Assembly (NCBI RefSeq): GCF_002575655.3
Contig: NC_053037.3
Span: forward strand, 320,815,294-320,879,293
Direction of reading: 5' to 3'
DNA: 64,000 bases
DNA from: Aegilops tauschii subsp. strangulata
Taxonomy: Eukaryota; Streptophyta; Magnoliopsida; Poales; Poaceae
Positions 11,558 through 23,677 of this stretch are shown in pieces. The first letter of the stretch is position 1. Each line of letters begins with the position of its first letter. The translations under genes were made by a program, and so were the position numbers. The notes beneath the pieces are model-generated. The model was not told the origin of the DNA. It ran no database searches and saw nothing but the letters and a program-made list of their open reading frames with translations.

Positions 11558-12376
11558 CCCCTCCACCCACTCTTCATTCGTGGAGAGAGCCATCAGAACG
11601 TGCCTACACTTCCAGCATTCATTTTCTGAGAGAGAACCACCTACTCATGTGTTGAGACCAAGATATTCCATTCCAGCCACAACAATCTTGATCTCTAGCC
11701 TTCCCCAAATTGCTTTCCACTCAAATCATCTTTCCACCAAATCCAAATCTGCGAGAGAGAGAGAGAGAGTTGAGTGTTGGGGAGACTATCATTTGAAGCA
11801 CAAGAGCAAGGAGTTCATCATCAACACACCATCCATTACCTTTTGGAGAGTGGTGTCTCCTAAATCGGTTAGGTGTCACTTGGGAGCCTCCGTCAAGATT
11901 GTGGAGTTGAACCAAGGAGTTTGTACGGTCAAGGAGATCGCCTACCTCGTGAAGATCTACCCTAGTGAGGCAAGTCCTTCGTGGGTGATGGCCATGGTGG
12001 GATAGACAAGGTTGCTTCTTCGTGGACCCTTCCTGGGTGGAGCCCTCCGTGGACTCGCGCAACCATTACCCTTCGTGGGTTGAAGTCTCCATCAACATGG
12101 ATGTACGATAGCACCACCTATCGGAACCACGGAAAAAACCTCCGTGTCTCCAATTGCGTTTGCATGCTCCAATCCTATCCCTTTACATTCTTGCAACTTG
12201 CATGCTTTACTTTTCGCTGCTCATATACTCTTGCCATGCTTGCTTGAAATGTATTGTGAATGTTTAAACTTGTGCTAAAACTCCACCTTAACTTGAAGAA
12301 ACTTAAAACTGCTACTTTTCTTTGTTGAGGGTCTAATCACCCCTCTCCTCTAGACACCTCTTCTCGATCCTTTCAA

Positions 12377-12389
12377 TTGGTATCAGAGC
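12377..12389 (+). other. Primer binding site, Maximus-like element
   Basis: TTGGTATCAGAGC, complementary to the 3' end of initiator-Met tRNA, begins two bases after the 5' LTR. Confidence 0.9.
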
Positions 12390-12430
12390 ATTGGTCTCCA
12401 TTGCTTTGGTTTAATCACCATTGGAGGAAG

Positions 12431-15400
12431 ATGGATGAGCCTATGTTGGGGAGTCTTAGACATAGAGTGCCTATACTTGATGGAGAGTTCTTTCATGAAT
12501 GGAAAATTGAGATGCTTGAGATTTTCAATGAATATCATTTGAACAAGTACATTACTAGCCTTGTGCACCTCATGTTGATCCTTTGCATCCTACCCTTGAT
12601 GAGTCTATTGACATGATCCGAAACCTTAGAACTGTTAATCTTATCACTAGAGGTTTGCCTAGAAATTTGCTTGGTTGCTTGCCTACTCTTGATTGTGCCT
12701 ACACTATATGGAGATTTCTTGAGGAACAATTTCCAAACTATTCCTTGCAAAACTTAGATGAAATTCTTCATAAGTCTATTGCCTTGAGTAAGATGAATTC
12801 CAATGATCCTAAGTTTGGTGATTGTTCATTTGATCTTACTAACCTCATGCGTGCCAAAGGAGATGTAGGAATCATTAGCAATATCATCTCCGAAGCCATT
12901 AGAATTCATAAAGATGATTATTGTGATGATCATTTATCTAATGAATCACTCTCTGTAGGAATTGATCCATCACAAGACGATGTTGAACATGGATACTATG
13001 ATGAGGATGATGATAGTGACTTTGATCTCGATGAGTCTATGAGACACTTTGGCCTTATGGCTAATCTTCGCGGCTACATGGCTGGAGGAAAGGAATGGGT
13101 CCTTGATAGTGGATGTACCGATCACATGGCCGGAGATAAGGATATGTTTCGTGAGCTTGCTGAAAACGACGGCCCTCGAAAGTATGTCACTTTTGGTGAT
13201 AACTCGAAGGGTAAGGTGGTTGGCCTTGGTAAGGTAGCCATCTCACATGATAGCTCCACACAAAATGTTATGCTCGTTGAATCTCTTGGATATAATCTAC
13301 TTTCCGTATCTAGACTTGCTGACTTTGGTTTCAATGTCCTATTTACTGAAGTAGATTGCCAAGTGTTTCGTAGAGATAACCACAATATGGTCTTTACCGG
13401 TATACGTAGAGGTGATCTTTACACTGTTGATTTCACTAAAAAGGATCAACCTAGAACTTGCTTAATTGCTAAATCCTCTAAAGGTTGGCTGTGTCATAGA
13501 AGATTAGTTCATGTGGGCATGCGAACTCTTCATAAGCTAATTAAAGGTGATCATATCCTTGGAGTAAAAGATGTTATATTTGACAAGGATAGATTGTGCA
13601 GTGCTTGTCAAGCAGGAAAACAAGTTGGAGGAAGTCACCCCGTGAAGAACATCATGACCACGAGAAGACCGCTCGAGCTACTTCATATGGATCTCTTTGG
13701 TCCCAATGCCTACAAAAGTCTCGGTGGAAACTCATTTGGTCTAGTTATAGACGATGATTATTCAAGATTTACGTGGGCGTTGTTTCTTGATGATAAATCG
13801 CAGGTCCAAAAGATCTCCAAGAACTTTGCTAGGAAGGCCCAAAATCAATTTGAAGTGAAGATCAAGAAGGTTCGCAGCGACAACGGAACGGAGTTCAAGA
13901 ACGCAAATATGGATACCTTTCTTGACGAAGAAGGGATTTCACATGAGTTCTCGGCTACGTACACACCTCAACAAAATGGAGTTGTTGAGAGGAAGAACCG
14001 GACTCTTATTGAGATGGCGAGAACGATGCTTGATGAGTACAAGACGCCAAAACACTTTTGGGTGGAAGCGGTTGAGACAGCTTGTCATGCAACAAATCGC
14101 TTGTACCTACACAAGCTACTCGGCAAGACGGCATACGAGCTTCTCACTGGTAACAAACCCCAAGTTGGATACTTTCGGGTATTCGGCTCAAAGTGCTATA
14201 TTCTTGATAAGCATCATCGTTCTAAATTTGCCCCTAAATCTCATGAGGGTTTCCTACTTGGTTATGGCTCAAACTCTCACACTTACCGTGTCTACAACAA
14301 TTTCACCTGAAAGGTTGAAGAGACGGTAGATGTGAAGTTTGATGAATCTAATGGCTCGCAAGTAGAGCAATTGCCAATTGATGTAGGAGACAAAGACCCC
14401 TCGGAAGCAATCCAAGACTTGTCTATTGGCAAGATTCGTCCAATGGAGGTGAAGGAAAGTACCTCGTCCGTCCAAGTGGAAGCTTCTACCTCACGTCAAG
14501 GTGAACCAAGAGTTGACATGGAAGCATCCACAAGTGGGACACGCCAAGATGAAGAAAACAAGGAAGTACACCAAGATGAACCTCATCAACCTCCTTCTCC
14601 ACCACGACGAGAGAACGACAACGCCAACAATGAAGAAGGCCGAGGAGAAGAACAAGATGATGAAGAAGATCTTCCACCCTGACCCAAGCAAAAGCTCTCA
14701 CGAGTTCGAGCAAGAGTCTCAAGAGACCATCCCGTCGAACAAATCTTCAATGATATCCAAACCGGGAGAATCACTCTCTCTAAAACTCGTTTGGATATTT
14801 TTTTGAACATTATTCATTCATCTCTAGCATTGAACCTATGAAGGTTGAAGATGCATTAGAAGATCCGGAATGGATAAATGCCATGCATGAAGAGCTACAC
14901 AACTTTGAGAGAAACCAAGTGTGGACATTGGTCGAGAAGCTCGACAACAACCACAACATCATCGGTACCAAATGGGTGTTTCGCAACAAGCAAGACAAAG
15001 ATGGACAAGTCGTTCGCAACAAAGCACGTCTCGTCGCCCAAGGCTACACTCAAGTCAAAGGTATGGACTATGGTGAGACATACGCCCCCGTTGCTAGACT
15101 TGAGTCCATCCGCATCTTACTTGCCTATGCTAATCACCATGATATCACCTTATACCAAATGGACATTAAAAGTGGTTTTCTAAATGGTGAAATTGAGGAG
15201 GAAGTTTATGTTAAACAACCTCCTGGATTTGTTAATCCTAAGAAACCTGACCATGTTTACAAACTTCACAAAGCCCTTTACGGTCTTAAACAAGCTCCTA
15301 GAGCGTGGTATAAATGCTTGACCAAGTTCCTTATTGAGAAAGGCTTTGAGATTGGAAAGATTGATTCTACTCTTTTTACTAAGAGGGTTAATGGTGAATT

Positions 15401-16359
15401 ATTTGTGTGCCAAATTTATGTTGATGATATCATATTTGGTTCGACTAACCCTCATTTTAGTGAAAAGTTTGGGAAGCTAATGTCGAAGAAGTTTGAGATG
15501 TCTATGATGTGTGAACTCAAGTTCTTTCTTGGTTTGCAAATCAAGCAAACTAAGGCGGGCACCTTTGTTTCTCAAACAAAGTACACCAAGGACTTATTCA
15601 AGAAGTTCAACATGCAAGAAAGCAAAGGTATGAAAACTCCCATGCTACTAGTGGACATCTTGACTTGACCAAGGATGGCAAATCGGTTGACCAAAAGGTT
15701 TACCGTTCTATGATTGGTTCATTGTTATATCTATGTGCCTCCCATCCTGATATTATGCTAAGTGTGTGCACGATATCAAGCGCCCCCAAAGAATGTCATC
15801 TAAGGTTGTGAAAAGGATAGTGAGATACTTAATTCACACACCAAATTTTGGCATTTGGTATCCTAAGAGGTCTTCTTTTGATCTTGTCGGCTACTCCGAT
15901 TCGGACTATGCTGGAGACAAGGTTGATAGAAAGTCAACTTCGGGTACTTGTCAATTTCTTGGTAGATCTCTTGTGTCTTGGTCCTCCAAGAAACAAAACT
16001 CGGTATCCTTATCCACCGCCGAAGCAGAATACATTGCCGCCGGTTCATGTTGTGCTCAATTACTTTGGATGACCCAAACTCTTAAAGATTATGGGATCTA
16101 TGTGAAACATGTTCCATTGCTTTGTGACAATGAAAGTGCTATTAAGATTGCTCATAATCCCGTGCAATATTCTCGAACTAAGCATATTAAAGTTCGTCAT
16201 CATTTCATTCAAGATCATGTTGCTAAAGAGGACATTGATCTTAAGCATGTTCGTACCGATAAGCAATTGGCGGATATATTCACCAAAGCGCTTGATGAGA
16301 AAGTATTTTGCCGTTTGAGAGGTGAATTGAACATCATTGATGCTTCAAACTTGGAGTAG
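12431..16359 (+). pseudogene. Maximus-like gag-pol, disrupted
   Basis: Gag starts at ATG 12431 (MDEPMLGSLRHRVP) and shifts frame near 12570 into the long frame ending at 14310. That frame holds a UBN2-like gag part (LPRNLLGCLPTLDCAYTIW), protease (WVLDSGCTDH near 13100), the integrase zinc region and the integrase core with all three acidic residues (LHMDLFGP, VRSDNGTEF, NGVVERKN). Gag is short and lacks a zinc knuckle, so part has been deleted. A TGA ends the frame at 14308-14310. RT resumes at 14838-15668 with YVDDIIFG near 15420, and RNase H lies at 15766-16359 after two more frameshifts (near 15650 and 15765). All domains are recognisable but no single protein is possible. Confidence 0.92.
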
Positions 16360-16362
16360 AAA

Positions 16363-18292
16363 CTCCATTCGGATACATGCAAGGCATGAGCCTTTGACTA
16401 ATCCTTGATATTTCTCTTATGATGATAATCATATGTCTTGGATATATTTGCACCCTTGCATGCTATCTAACCCTTGTAGGTACTTGGATGAATCTAAATC
16501 TATGAGATTGCAACTCACTCACATCTTGAGCAATCTCTACATCACCAAGTCTCTACAATATGGTGGTTGAAGACAAGGAAGCATGAAACCTTCAACATAT
16601 CCTTTGACAATTCTTCTATATCAAATTTCATTTGGTATCAAATTTCATGATTGTCATTTTGGATACACAAGTGCTCTTCCTTGCAAGACTAACCCATGTA
16701 GGTAGATGAAATCAAGTTACAAGTGGTGCTCCCAACCATTGATGAGCTACATCAATCTTGAGCATTCCACACAAGTTCAACTACATGATCAAATTCAACA
16801 CCACCACCCGAGGTATGTTATTCCATCTTAGAGAAGCTTTACCCCAAGTCATGGGTCAAAGCAGCTCAACAAGATGTGAATACATAAAAATGCTTAAACG
16901 AAAAGTGGTAACCCCATTTTGAGCTTAAACGATGAGTATGACCTACGATCAAGTGTTCTCACTTGACTCCTCAGTCAATATACTCTAACATAGGTGACTT
17001 TGTTGCCGACCAATTCTAGATGAAGTTCTCTAGTGTTTCTCTGTGTTCTTGCATTTGTCTCTTGCACATTTGTTTCCCTTCTTAATTGAAAAAAAACTTC
17101 ATCTAGATTTCCTTTCTTTTCATTGTTCATTTCTGCATTCCCTGCATCCAATTCATTGCAAATCCTTCAGTTAATTCCTTGCAAATCTTTGTGAGATCCT
17201 ATTTGCCTAGTGAGCTGAGGTGACAAAATGTTGTCTCTGTGTTGAACTCAGACACACCGGATTGCCACTTTCGGTCAAACCGAACCATTTCGGTGCTACC
17301 GAAGAAAACAACTCGGTGTTACCGATTTCAGTGCTGAGCAGACACTTTGTCATTTGCATCATGCATATTTGTTCCAGCTCCACTCAATTATTCTTGTCCT
17401 CTACCAGCATCACATTCTATATGCTACTTTGCTTTGTGACTCAAGGACCAAACCTATCTTGACTCACGCTCCATAAGATCCTTCTTGGAAATTGATGTCA
17501 AAGGGGGAGAGAGAGATCACATCAAAGCTTAATCACTTCAAAAAGGGGAGAGTACTTCAAAGGGGAAGAATGCTTTATCACATCAAATGGAGAGAGAGAG
17601 ACCCCGGAGACCCCAGATGCTTGGTATTCAAGAGGAGAGAAGTCACATGTCTTTGAGAGGGGAAAGACATGTTAGTTTGTATTATGTTTTTGTGCTCTGA
17701 TCTGTTTTGCTCCGATTTTCTGTTCCCTATATTCTCCCATTATCCAATATAAGATTCAGGGGGAGAAAGACATCTAAGGGAAGGAAATCTTGAATTCATT
17801 GCATATCTTTTACCTTTGGGGACATGTCTATATCCAATAGGAGTACCTAGTACTCACTCACTACATGTCATCCCAATCTTGGTACTCTTGTGGTTTACAA
17901 TTTGCTCTGTTTAGTGGATGTCTCTGTGTTATCTAACCTTGTTTAGGTTCATCTCTTCCAAAGCCAGCTCAAGACCACAAGGTAAGTATATGCATCACAT
18001 TCATGAGCATGATGATCTCTTGCTCATGTACATATTGTTTGCAAGAAGGACTCATGAACATGAAGGTACAATTCCTATATTCATATCATTTGCTCTGATG
18101 CATATAGCCAAGATACATGTAACTCATTGCTTGCTCTGTCATGCTTATGTACTCACATGCTCTTATATTCTATATTTACATGATTGCATACATGTAGGGG
18201 GAGCCTATGCATGTTACATGTCTTTCCAAAGCTTTACTTGCTATTCTTTATATCTTTATCTAAAGCTTTGATGTATGTTGTCATCAATTACC
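16363..18292 (+). other. Maximus-like 3' non-coding region
   Basis: About 1.9 kb lies between pol and the 3' LTR. I find no credible gene or env-like frame. It contains purine runs of gggggag type near 17505, 17540, 17760 and 18197, and three TCGGT-n-ACCGA motifs near 17270-17330. In related SIRE elements an env-like ORF can sit here; none survives. Confidence 0.7.
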
Positions 18293-18306
18293 AAAAAGGG
18301 GGAGAT
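18293..18306 (+). other. Polypurine tract, Maximus-like element
   Basis: The run aaaaagggggagat directly precedes the 3' LTR. Confidence 0.85.
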
Positions 18307-19907
18307 TGAAAGCACAAGTGCTCCCTCGGTGATTTTGGTAATTAATGTCAACATATCCCTTGTTGGACTAATACTTTTATCTAGTATATTTCAAATGAGT
18401 TCAACAATGGAGTGGCGTGGACAAGAGGATGTGGAACCCCTTCTAGATGCTAAGGACAGAAGATTGGCAAAACCTCAAAAGCTCAAGACTCTACATTTTC
18501 ATTTTAGTGATCCAAGATCACATTGAGTCCATAGGAAAGCCAATACTATTAAAAGGGGATGAGGTGTTGCTTAATGGCTTGCTTGCTCATAGTACTTAGT
18601 GATATGCTCCAAAGCCCTCAACCACTTTCTCATATCCACATATGTCCCAAACCAAAAGTCAAACTCGGCCCTACCGATTTGATCTATCCGGCGTCACCGA
18701 GTTCACTTGACATAGCCACTGCCTGAAACCCTAATCACTTCGGTCTCACCGATGGGATCTCAGTCTCACCGAGATGGGCTTGCAAACTCTCTAGTTCCTG
18801 TTGCAATAATTTCGGTCCTACCGAGATTTGTAATCGGTCTCACCGAGTTTGCTTGACCAACTCTCTGGTTAGCTTATTACCAAAATCGGTCCCACCGAGT
18901 TTGTGTAATCGGTCAAACCGAGATGAGGTTTACCCTAACCCTAGCACATCGGTCCCACCGAGTTGATCATATCGGTCCCACCGAAATTCCTAACGTTCAC
19001 ATTTTGAACCATATCGGTCTAACCGAGTTTAACAATTCGGTCCCATCGAGTTTGGTGATTTGTGTGTAACGGCTAGATTTTGTGTGGAGGCTATATATAC
19101 CCCTCCACCCACTCTTCATTCGTGGAGAGAGCCATCAGAACGTGCCTACACTTTCAACATTCATTTTCTAAGAGAGAACCACCTACTCATGTGTTGAGAC
19201 CAAGATATTCCATTCCAACCACAAGAATCTTGATCTCTAGCCTTCCCCAAGTTGCTTTCCACTCAAATCATCTTTCCACCAAATCCAAATCCGTGAGAGA
19301 GAGTTGAGTGTTGGGGAGACTATCATTTGAAGCACAAGAGCAAGGAGTTCATCATCAACACACCATCTATTACATTTTGGAGAGTGGTGTCTCCTAGATT
19401 GGTTAGGTGTCACTTGGGAGCCTCCGTCAAGATTGTGGAGTTGAACCAAGGAGTTTGTACGGGCAAGGAGATCGCCTACTTCATGAAGATCTACCCTAGT
19501 GAGGCAAATCCTTCATGGGCGATGGCCATGGTGGGATAGACAAGGTTGCTTCTTCGTGGACCCTTCGTGGGTGGAGCCCTCCGTGGACTCGCCCAACCGT
19601 TACCCTTCGTGGGTTGAAGTCTCCATCAACGTGGATGTACGATAGCACCACCTATCGGAACCACGGAAAAAACCTCCGCATCTCCAATTGCGTTTGCATA
19701 CTCCAATCCTATCCCTTTACATTCTTGCAACTTGCATGCTTTACTTTCCGCTGCTCATATACTCTTGCCATGCTTGCTTGAAATGTATTGTGAATATTTA
19801 AACTTGTGCTAAAACTCCACCTTAACTTGAAGAAACTTAAAACTGCTACTTTTCTTTATTGAGGGTCTAATAACCCCCCCTCTAGACACCTCTTCTCGAT
19901 CCTTTCA
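18307..19907 (+). repeat. Maximus-like 3' LTR
   Basis: This LTR is 1601 bp, near-identical to 10766-12375 with scattered substitutions, and is followed by TSD gtatg at 19908-19912. Confidence 0.93.
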
Positions 19908-20036
19908 GTATGTAAATAGCCGTCCCTCTATCCTATAGAACATCACGGCAGCGCGTACGGGTTACAAAATGTGTACAACAACATTGAGTGAATGAATGAT
20001 TCAATCAACAAGTTGAGGAAGAAGAAGCAAAACTTA

Positions 20037-20190
20037 CGGTCTCCTCATCTGTCGTGTGCAATAGCCACCTTGCCTCCAGCTGAGCAACTACGTGACAAAA
20101 CTTGGTGACGATGGTCTGGATGACATACCATTCATATGATAACGACCTCACATTGCGATCATGGATGGTGCGCATGTCGTAGGGCACAAT
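20037..20190 (-). pseudogene. Possible Myb/SANT-like ORF1 exon remnant
   Basis: On the minus strand a short frame contains DRNVRSLSYEWYVIQTIV and KFCHVVAQLEARW, followed by TTDEET and then a GTAAGT splice-donor-like sequence near 20037. The spacing of Trp, Lys-Phe and Glu-Arg resembles the Myb-like protein that accompanies PIF/Harbinger transposases in grasses. A stop lies upstream (near 20195), and nothing else of such a protein is clear. It lies inside the split element 1870-22337. The resemblance is weak and could be chance. Confidence 0.3.
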
Positions 20191-20577
20191 GTGCTTTCAT
20201 GCATGAAAGGATTTACTTGTTGCCAGAATGTCCCACCTCTACTTCTACCTACGAAATCCGCGGATACGTCCAATCATGCATCACACAACAACTCATCCCC
20301 CATGGACGAGTACCCCGCCATCCTTCTTACTTTGAAAAAACGACACGACGTCCGAAAAAAGCTCAATGGCATTTGACCGAGCACCTGCCGGAAGTGGTGG
20401 CCACCATGGAGGCCGTCAACAGTGTGGCAAAGTGTACCTTGGTACCAACGGGTCCAGGGTGGACAACACCATCATAAAAGGCGAGTGGGCGCGTCAGTGC
20501 TGGTTACGAACGTTCGGCAATGTCTGTGTGGCGGCTGGAAAGGTATAACGATGGCGGTGGAGGTGGAGGTTGCAGAT

Positions 20578-22068
20578 TGATGACCCACAAGTATAGGGGT
20601 CAATCATAGTCCTTTCGATAAGTAAGAGTGTCAAACCCAACGAGGAGCAGAAGGAAATGACAAGCGGTTTTCAGCAAGGTATTCTTGCAAGCACTGAATT
20701 ATCGGTAACAGGTAGTTTGATAGCAAGGTAATTTGTAACGAGCAACAAGTAGCAATTGTAACAAAGGTGCAGCAAGGTGTCCCAATCCTTTTTATAGCAA
20801 AGGACAAGCCGGGACGGTCTCTTATAATAAGCAAAGTGTTCTCGAGGAGACATGGGAATTATCATATAGTCACTTTCATCATGTTTATTTGATTCACATT
20901 CGTTACTTTGATAATTTGATATGTGGGTGGACCGGTGCTTGGTTGTTGTTCTTACTTGAACAAGCCTCCCACTTATGATTACCCCCTCTCGCAAGCATCC
21001 TCGACTACGAAAGAAGAATTAATATAAATCTAACCATAGCGAAACATATGATTCCAAATCAGCCCCTTACGGAATAACGCATAAACTATGGTTTAAGCTA
21101 CTATCACTCTAGCAACCCATCATCTACTTATTACTCCACAATCCTTCCCTTAGGCCCAAGTATGGTGAAGTGTCATGCAGTCGACGTTCACATGACACCA
21201 CTAAAGGAAGCAATTACATACATATCATCAAATATTGAACGAATACCAAATTCACATGATTACTTATAACCACACTTCTCCCATGTCCTCAAGAACAAAA
21301 GTAACTACTCACAAATCATATTCATGTTCAAGATCAGAGGGGTATTCAATATCATCAAGAATCTGAACATATAATCTTCCACCAAATAAACCAACTAGCA
21401 TCAACTACAAGATGTAATCAACACTACTAGCAACCCACAGGTACCAATCTGAGGTTTTGGGACAAAGATTGAATACAAGAGATGAACTAGGGTTTGAGAT
21501 GAGATGTTACTGGTGAAGATGTTGATGAAATTAGTCCTCCAATGATGAGAGGATCGTTGGTGATGTCGCTAGCTTGGATTTCCCCCTCCCGGAGGGAAGT
21601 GTCCCCGGCGGAATCGCTTCGTCGAGAGCAAAAGTGCTCCTGCCCAAGTTTCGCCTCGACACGGCGGGGCTTCGTCCTGAAAGTCTTCTTCTGGTTGTTT
21701 CTAGGGCAAATGTCATCATATGAAGATGGGCCTCAGAGGCCTACCAGGGCCCCCACAAACTCGGGGGGCGCGCCCCTCAGGATTGTGGCTACCTGGTGGG
21801 TCCCCTTCTGGTAATTCTTTCGCCAATATTTTTATATATTCCAATATAATTCTCCGTAAATTTTCAGGTCATTTGGAGTTGTGCAGAATAGCTATCTGTG
21901 TTATACCCCTTTCCGGTCAAGAATTCGAGCTGTCGGCAATCTCCCTTTTCAAGTGAGAAACTTGCAAAATAAGAGAGAAAAGGCATAAGAATTGCGTCAT
22001 AAAGTGAAATAACAGTCCAAAATACAACAAATAACAGTAGGAAAACATGATGCAAAATGGATGTATCA
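20578..22068 (-). repeat. Solo LTR, Athila-like Gypsy
   Basis: The plus strand runs from TGATGACCCACAAGTATAGG to GATGTATCA, giving TG...CA ends. It is flanked by cagat (20573-20577) and cggat (22069-22073), a TSD with one change. On the minus strand it starts TGATACATCCATTTTGCATC. There is no second LTR or internal domain, so it is a solo LTR left by LTR-LTR recombination. Small frames inside it are not credible genes. Family placement is by recognition. Confidence 0.8.
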
Positions 22069-22340
22069 CGGATGCAAAGCAAGCGGGAGAAGTGGCGGGG
22101 TGTAAGAAAATGGGACCGGGAGGTCGGATTCAGTGGGCCTGGGGTGTCGGAGTCCAACGTGGTTGTTGTCCGGGCTCCCACAACCCCCACCCCCTCCCCC
22201 CCACACACACTTTGTCTCCACTTTGCGGGAGAAAGTGCGTCCGGACCTCCGAGCGGACCAATACAGGCCCGCCGTGGATGGCTTCCGCGGTCGGAACATA
22301 TGCAGGCGGTCTGAGTGTCGGCGTTGGAGATGCCCTTAGG

Positions 22341-23544
22341 CCATGCAATCATCACCCAAATTCTCTCAAAAATTCTTCAACGTCGAACATCCAACACAAT
22401 ATCGAAAAATGTCCTTCGTTTCAAACATTTTAAACACAAAGTATGAACAAAATTTAATCAAGTTTAATATTACCTCCGTCCGAAATTAGTTGTGCTGGAT
22501 TTTTCTAGATATGATATATCTAACATTAAAACGTGTCTAGATACATACGTATCTAGACAAATTTTGAGTTGATGTAATTATAGAATTGCTCTTGCACTAG
22601 GTTAGAGTACAACGGAGAACACGTGCATTTGTATAAAAGAATAGGACTCTCTTGCTTCACTTATACTCTCAACCTTGTATTAACTTTAGTATAAAGTTGT
22701 ATTAGCTTTGAGACATTGAGATACTTATTTTGGGATAGACGGATCATCTTTCTTGAGAGTTGAATAGCAAGTTGTTTGCATGAATTATATGTTGGTCCTA
22801 GAAATGATAGGTATTCAGTGGTGGTATAGATAAAAACTTGCATGAGCTTACATATCATTGAACTTGATAATTGGATTCCTTGCACAAATTTTCAAGTGAG
22901 ATGTGACTAATTAATGAATGTGTCGGTAAAAGAACTTGAGTAGACTACACGTCAATACTTGTCATCGTTCGAATGGAACTATTTGTGGGGTCTAAGTTGA
23001 AGGACGTTGTAAATAACCACCTTTGTAGACTTATCGATGGCCTGTAAAAATTTCCCTTTTCGACTGGATTTTCCCTTAACAATGTTTTTGTATATCAGCC
23101 ATGTCCCCGGTGCTACTCGAACCTGTTAATATAAAATACTTGTGCTAATCGGTCTTCAACTTCCACCTCCTAAGCTAGAGGAAAATGAGAAGTGATCGTG
23201 GTATTAACCCCTCTACTTAGGGGACCTCCCATGGTGCAAGGCAATCCGGCCTATTGGTCTAAATGCAAACCGAACCGGGAACAATTATTTAGGCACTTAA
23301 TGCGGCCAATGTTTCGGCTGGGGAGACCCTCCAATGATTCATTCATCTGAAGTGTCATCTTTATGATTTTTTTGTGCCATCGACTCATATGTTTTCTGAG
23401 GAGGGCCAACAAGCTTTTCATAGCTCACCAAGTAGGATCAAGTCCAACATATTACCACAAGGGGTTGTAATTTTCACTTCCCTTGTGCTAACCGGTTTCG
23501 TATGTTGTGACTGTTAGCTTTCAACTTCTCCCCCTTGAGGTACT
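22341..23544. other. Spacer without a gene
   Basis: Apart from the Stowaway-like element at 22471-22743, I see no gene, RNA or clear repeat boundary in this 1.2 kb. Confidence 0.6.
22471..22743. mobile_element. Stowaway-like MITE (Tc1/Mariner)
   Basis: The left end tacctccgtccgaaattag and the right end cttattttgggatagacgga are degraded forms of the Stowaway ends ctccctccgtcc and gggacggaggga. The interior keeps the typical gtgtctagatacatacgtatctag and tttagtataaagttgta blocks. About 100 bp of unrelated sequence near 22570-22670 makes it longer than usual. Confidence 0.65.
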
Positions 23545-23677
23545 TGATACGTCTCCAATGTATCTATAATTTATGATCTATTCATGCTTTATATTATCAT
23601 TCTTGGATGTTTTACAATCATTTTATAGCAACTTTATATCATTTTTTGGGACTAACTTATTGACCTAGTGCCAGTTG
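23545..23677 (+). repeat. Start of a Gypsy LTR, cut by Angela
   Basis: The stretch begins TGATACGTCTCCAATGTATC, the typical 5' end of Athila-like wheat LTRs. It runs 133 bp and is interrupted by Angela at 23678. The rest of this LTR should lie beyond the window, on the far side of the Angela array. Confidence 0.6.

Larger units (their letters stand above)
10766..12375 (+). repeat. Maximus-like 5' LTR
   Basis: This LTR is 1610 bp long and includes a palindrome array at 11123-11508 and a TATA box at 11549-11557. The bases downstream are the transcribed leader, with a GA run at 11754-11770. The 155-residue frame within 11538-12005 lies in this leader and is not a credible gene. Confidence 0.93.
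10766..19907 (+). mobile_element. Maximus/SIRE-type Ty1/Copia LTR retrotransposon
   Basis: LTRs at 10766-12375 and 18307-19907 begin TGAAAGCACAAGTGC and end CGATCCTTTCA. A perfect TSD, gtatg, flanks the element (10761-10765 and 19908-19912). The primer site TTGGTATCAGAGC follows the 5' LTR, and a polypurine tract precedes the 3' LTR. The 9.14-kb element carries a broken gag-pol and a long 3' non-coding zone with several purine runs of the gggggag type, a trait of the SIRE lineage. The first 260 bp of the LTRs differ at about nine positions. Family assignment rests on recognition. Confidence 0.93.
1870..22337. mobile_element. PIF/Harbinger-like element split by three LTR insertions
   Basis: The left end GGCATATCCGACCATGACA at 1870 pairs with the reverse complement of the right end, GGGCATCTCCAACGCCGACA, at 22337 (about 14 of 19 positions). 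TTA flanks both ends (1867-1869 and 22338-22340). Removing Angela, the Maximus-like element, the solo LTR and their TSDs leaves four pieces: 1870-1996, 10583-10765, 19913-20577 and 22074-22337. Together they make about 1.24 kb, so the element was non-autonomous. One piece holds a possible Myb-like ORF fragment on the minus strand (20037-20190). The joining of the pieces is inference, but each insertion has its own matching TSD. Confidence 0.55.

Noticed and set aside
11538..12005. 155-residue frame in the Maximus-like LTR
   Set aside because: It lies in the LTR leader after the TATA box and is cut to short pieces in the other LTR (19080-19539), so the frame is not conserved.
12377..12389. tRNA gene
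   Set aside because: The match to tRNA-iMet is only the primer binding site; there is no cloverleaf around it.
20136..20477. 113-residue plus-strand frame
   Set aside because: No recognisable domain and opposite in strand to the better-supported Myb-like fragment. Left out as probable chance.
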